Of a stretch of DNA of 6,578 nucleotides, positions 5,715 through 6,578 are shown in pieces (within the stretch, counting starts at the first letter, position 1; each line of letters opens with the position of its first letter). The stretch comes from a bacterium (GTDB lineage Bacteria > Krumholzibacteriota > Krumholzibacteria > LZORAL124-64-63): assembly GCA_021767885.1 (NCBI GenBank), contig JAASSM010000112.1:1-6578 (forward strand), written 5' to 3'. The notes under the pieces were generated by a model. That model was not told the origin of the DNA. It saw only the letters and a list, made by a program, of their open reading frames with translations, and made no database searches. The translations under genes were made by a program, and so were the position numbers.

Positions 5715-6577
5715 CGGCCCTCGTTCGCGGCGCCCAGCTCGCGGGCGAGGGCCGCGATCTGTCCCCGCTGGGCGGCGGTCAGCCGGGGCCGCTGCTGCAG
5801 GCGGGTCACGGTCTCGCGCGCGGCCGCCAGGTCGCCCTGGCGCGCCTGCAGCAGGGCGAGGTTGAACCAGCCGGGCACGTAGTCGGGGAAGTCGCCGGTG
5901 AGGCGGCGCAGGATGGCGAGGGCTCGGGCCTCGTCCCCCATCTCGCCCAGCAGCGAGGCCAGGTTGCTGTGGTACCGCGCCCGTCCCGGCTCGCGCGCGA
6001 TGGCCGCCTCGAACGCCGTCACCGCCTCCTGCTGGCGCCCCAGCGCGCGCAGCGAGAGCGCCCGCCCGTGCCAGGGGAAGGACCACGCCGGGTCCGCCGC
6101 CGCGGCCGCCGCGTATCCCGCCAGCGCCTCGGCATGGCGGCCCAGCCCGGCCAGGGTCCGCGCGCGCCGGTAGAGCACGAACGGGTTGTCCGGCAGCCGG
6201 CGCTGGGCCTCGGTGTAGGCGGCCAGGGCGCCGGCGAGGTCGTCCAGCTTCTCGAGGTAGCCACCCTGGCGGTACGGGGTCTCCGCCAGGCCGGGGCGGA
6301 TGCGCTCGGCCTCGGCGCAGGCGGCGAGCATGGCGGCGCGGTCGCCGGCGTCGGCGGCGCGGGAGGCGCGGGCCAGGTGGCAATGCCACCACTCGTCGGT
6401 GCGGTCGAGGGCGGTCCAGTCCGGCCAGAGGGCCACCGCCAGCAGCACCGCGCCGCCCAGCAGCCACGCCGGGCGTCCGGCGAGCAGGCCCCCGGCACCG
6501 CGGCGCCGGCGGCCCGCCTGGCGAGCCACCCGCTGCACCAGCCAGCGGGCGCGGATCTCCGTGATCACCGCCAGCAC
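5711..6577 (-). CDS. TPR-repeat membrane protein, C-terminal part (5' truncated)
   Basis: At least 288 residues, reading from the right edge; the true start is probably outside the window, although a GTG sits at 6575-6577. The beginning is basic (R-R-R-R at about 23-26), followed by one hydrophobic segment at about 37-51 ending in W-P-D-W. Then come about six consecutive TPR units of 33-35 residues (about 63-97, 98-132, 133-165, 166-199, 200-233, 234-266). They show the usual small and aromatic positions, for example Y-R-R-A-R-T-L-A-G-L-G-R-H-A-E-A-L-A-G-Y and W-H-G-R-A-L-S-L-R-A-L-G-R-Q-Q-E-A-V. A membrane segment followed by TPRs is typical of the tails of GT39/PMT-like glycosyltransferases and Wzy/O-antigen-ligase-like proteins, as well as of stand-alone TPR assembly proteins. 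Which one applies needs the missing N-terminus. It converges on the pilus operon, so it is a separate transcript. Confidence 0.8.
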   Translation of the reverse strand: MLAVITEIRARWLVQRVARQAGRRRRGAGGLLAGRPAWLLGGAVLLAVALWPDWTALDRTDEWWHCHLARASRAADAGDRAAMLAACAEAERIRPGLAETPYRQGGYLEKLDDLAGALAAYTEAQRRLPDNPFVLYRRARTLAGLGRHAEALAGYAAAAAADPAWSFPWHGRALSLRALGRQQEAVTAFEAAIAREPGRARYHSNLASLLGEMGDEARALAILRRLTGDFPDYVPGWFNLALLQARQGDLAAARETVTRLQQRPRLTAAQRGQIAALARELGAANEGR

Positions 6578-6578
6578 C

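Noticed and set aside
2349..6467. A 1,372-codon open frame on the minus strand across pilY1
   Set aside because: It is codon-aligned with pilY1, so it is open only because pilY1 contains no TTA, CTA or TCA codons, as expected at this GC content. Its translation is low-complexity (V, G, A, R, H rich) and matches no family, while the plus strand encodes a clear PilY1.
1..6578. tRNA, rRNA, CRISPR arrays, insertion sequences or attachment sites
   Set aside because: No spaced repeat array, no transposase-like reading frame with terminal inverted repeats and no tRNA-like cloverleaf was seen; gaps between genes are short and accounted for.

Overview
The window is a high-GC (roughly 70% by eye) segment of a Gram-negative chromosome. 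Its core is a type IVa pilus minor-pilin operon ending in the pilus-tip adhesin PilY1. The order FimT/GspH-like, PilV, PilW, PilX, PilY1 is known from gamma- and deltaproteobacteria and some related phyla. The sequence alone does not fix the lineage. The strong G/C third positions and a TPR membrane protein next door would fit a deltaproteobacterium-like or high-GC gammaproteobacterial host, but this is a guess.

Layout: (1) 3-353, the C-terminal end of an MFS transporter, cut by the window edge. (2) 354-543, a 190-bp gap holding the control region of the pilin operon. It contains a near-consensus sigma-54 promoter (about 476-492), a small palindrome with flanking direct repeats about 100 bp upstream of the predicted transcription start, and a second copy of part of that palindrome just downstream of the start. 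(3) 544-5123, five tightly packed plus-strand genes: fimT-like, pilV, pilW, pilX and pilY1. Three of the four junctions overlap or are separated by only a few bases, so they look translationally coupled. (4) 5158-5589, a small unrecognised membrane-anchored protein, probably the last gene of the operon, in the position pilY2 holds in Pseudomonas. No pilE or major pilin follows it. (5) 5590-5710, a short convergent intergenic region with a hairpin and degenerate tandem repeats. (6) 5711-6577, minus strand, the C-terminal part of a membrane protein with about six TPR repeats, truncated at the window edge.

How the genes work together, from family knowledge: the minor pilins share class III prepilin signals, are processed by the prepilin peptidase PilD, and form a tip complex that primes pilus assembly. 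PilY1 sits on that complex as a calcium-dependent adhesin and mechanosensor. PilX here lacks Glu at +5, as GspK does, which fits the outermost position at the tip next to PilY1.

I found no new kind of system. The parts that merit attention are the sigma-54 promoter with its repeated motif, the unknown gene after pilY1, and an extra acidic calcium-loop-like motif inside the PilY1 VWA domain.
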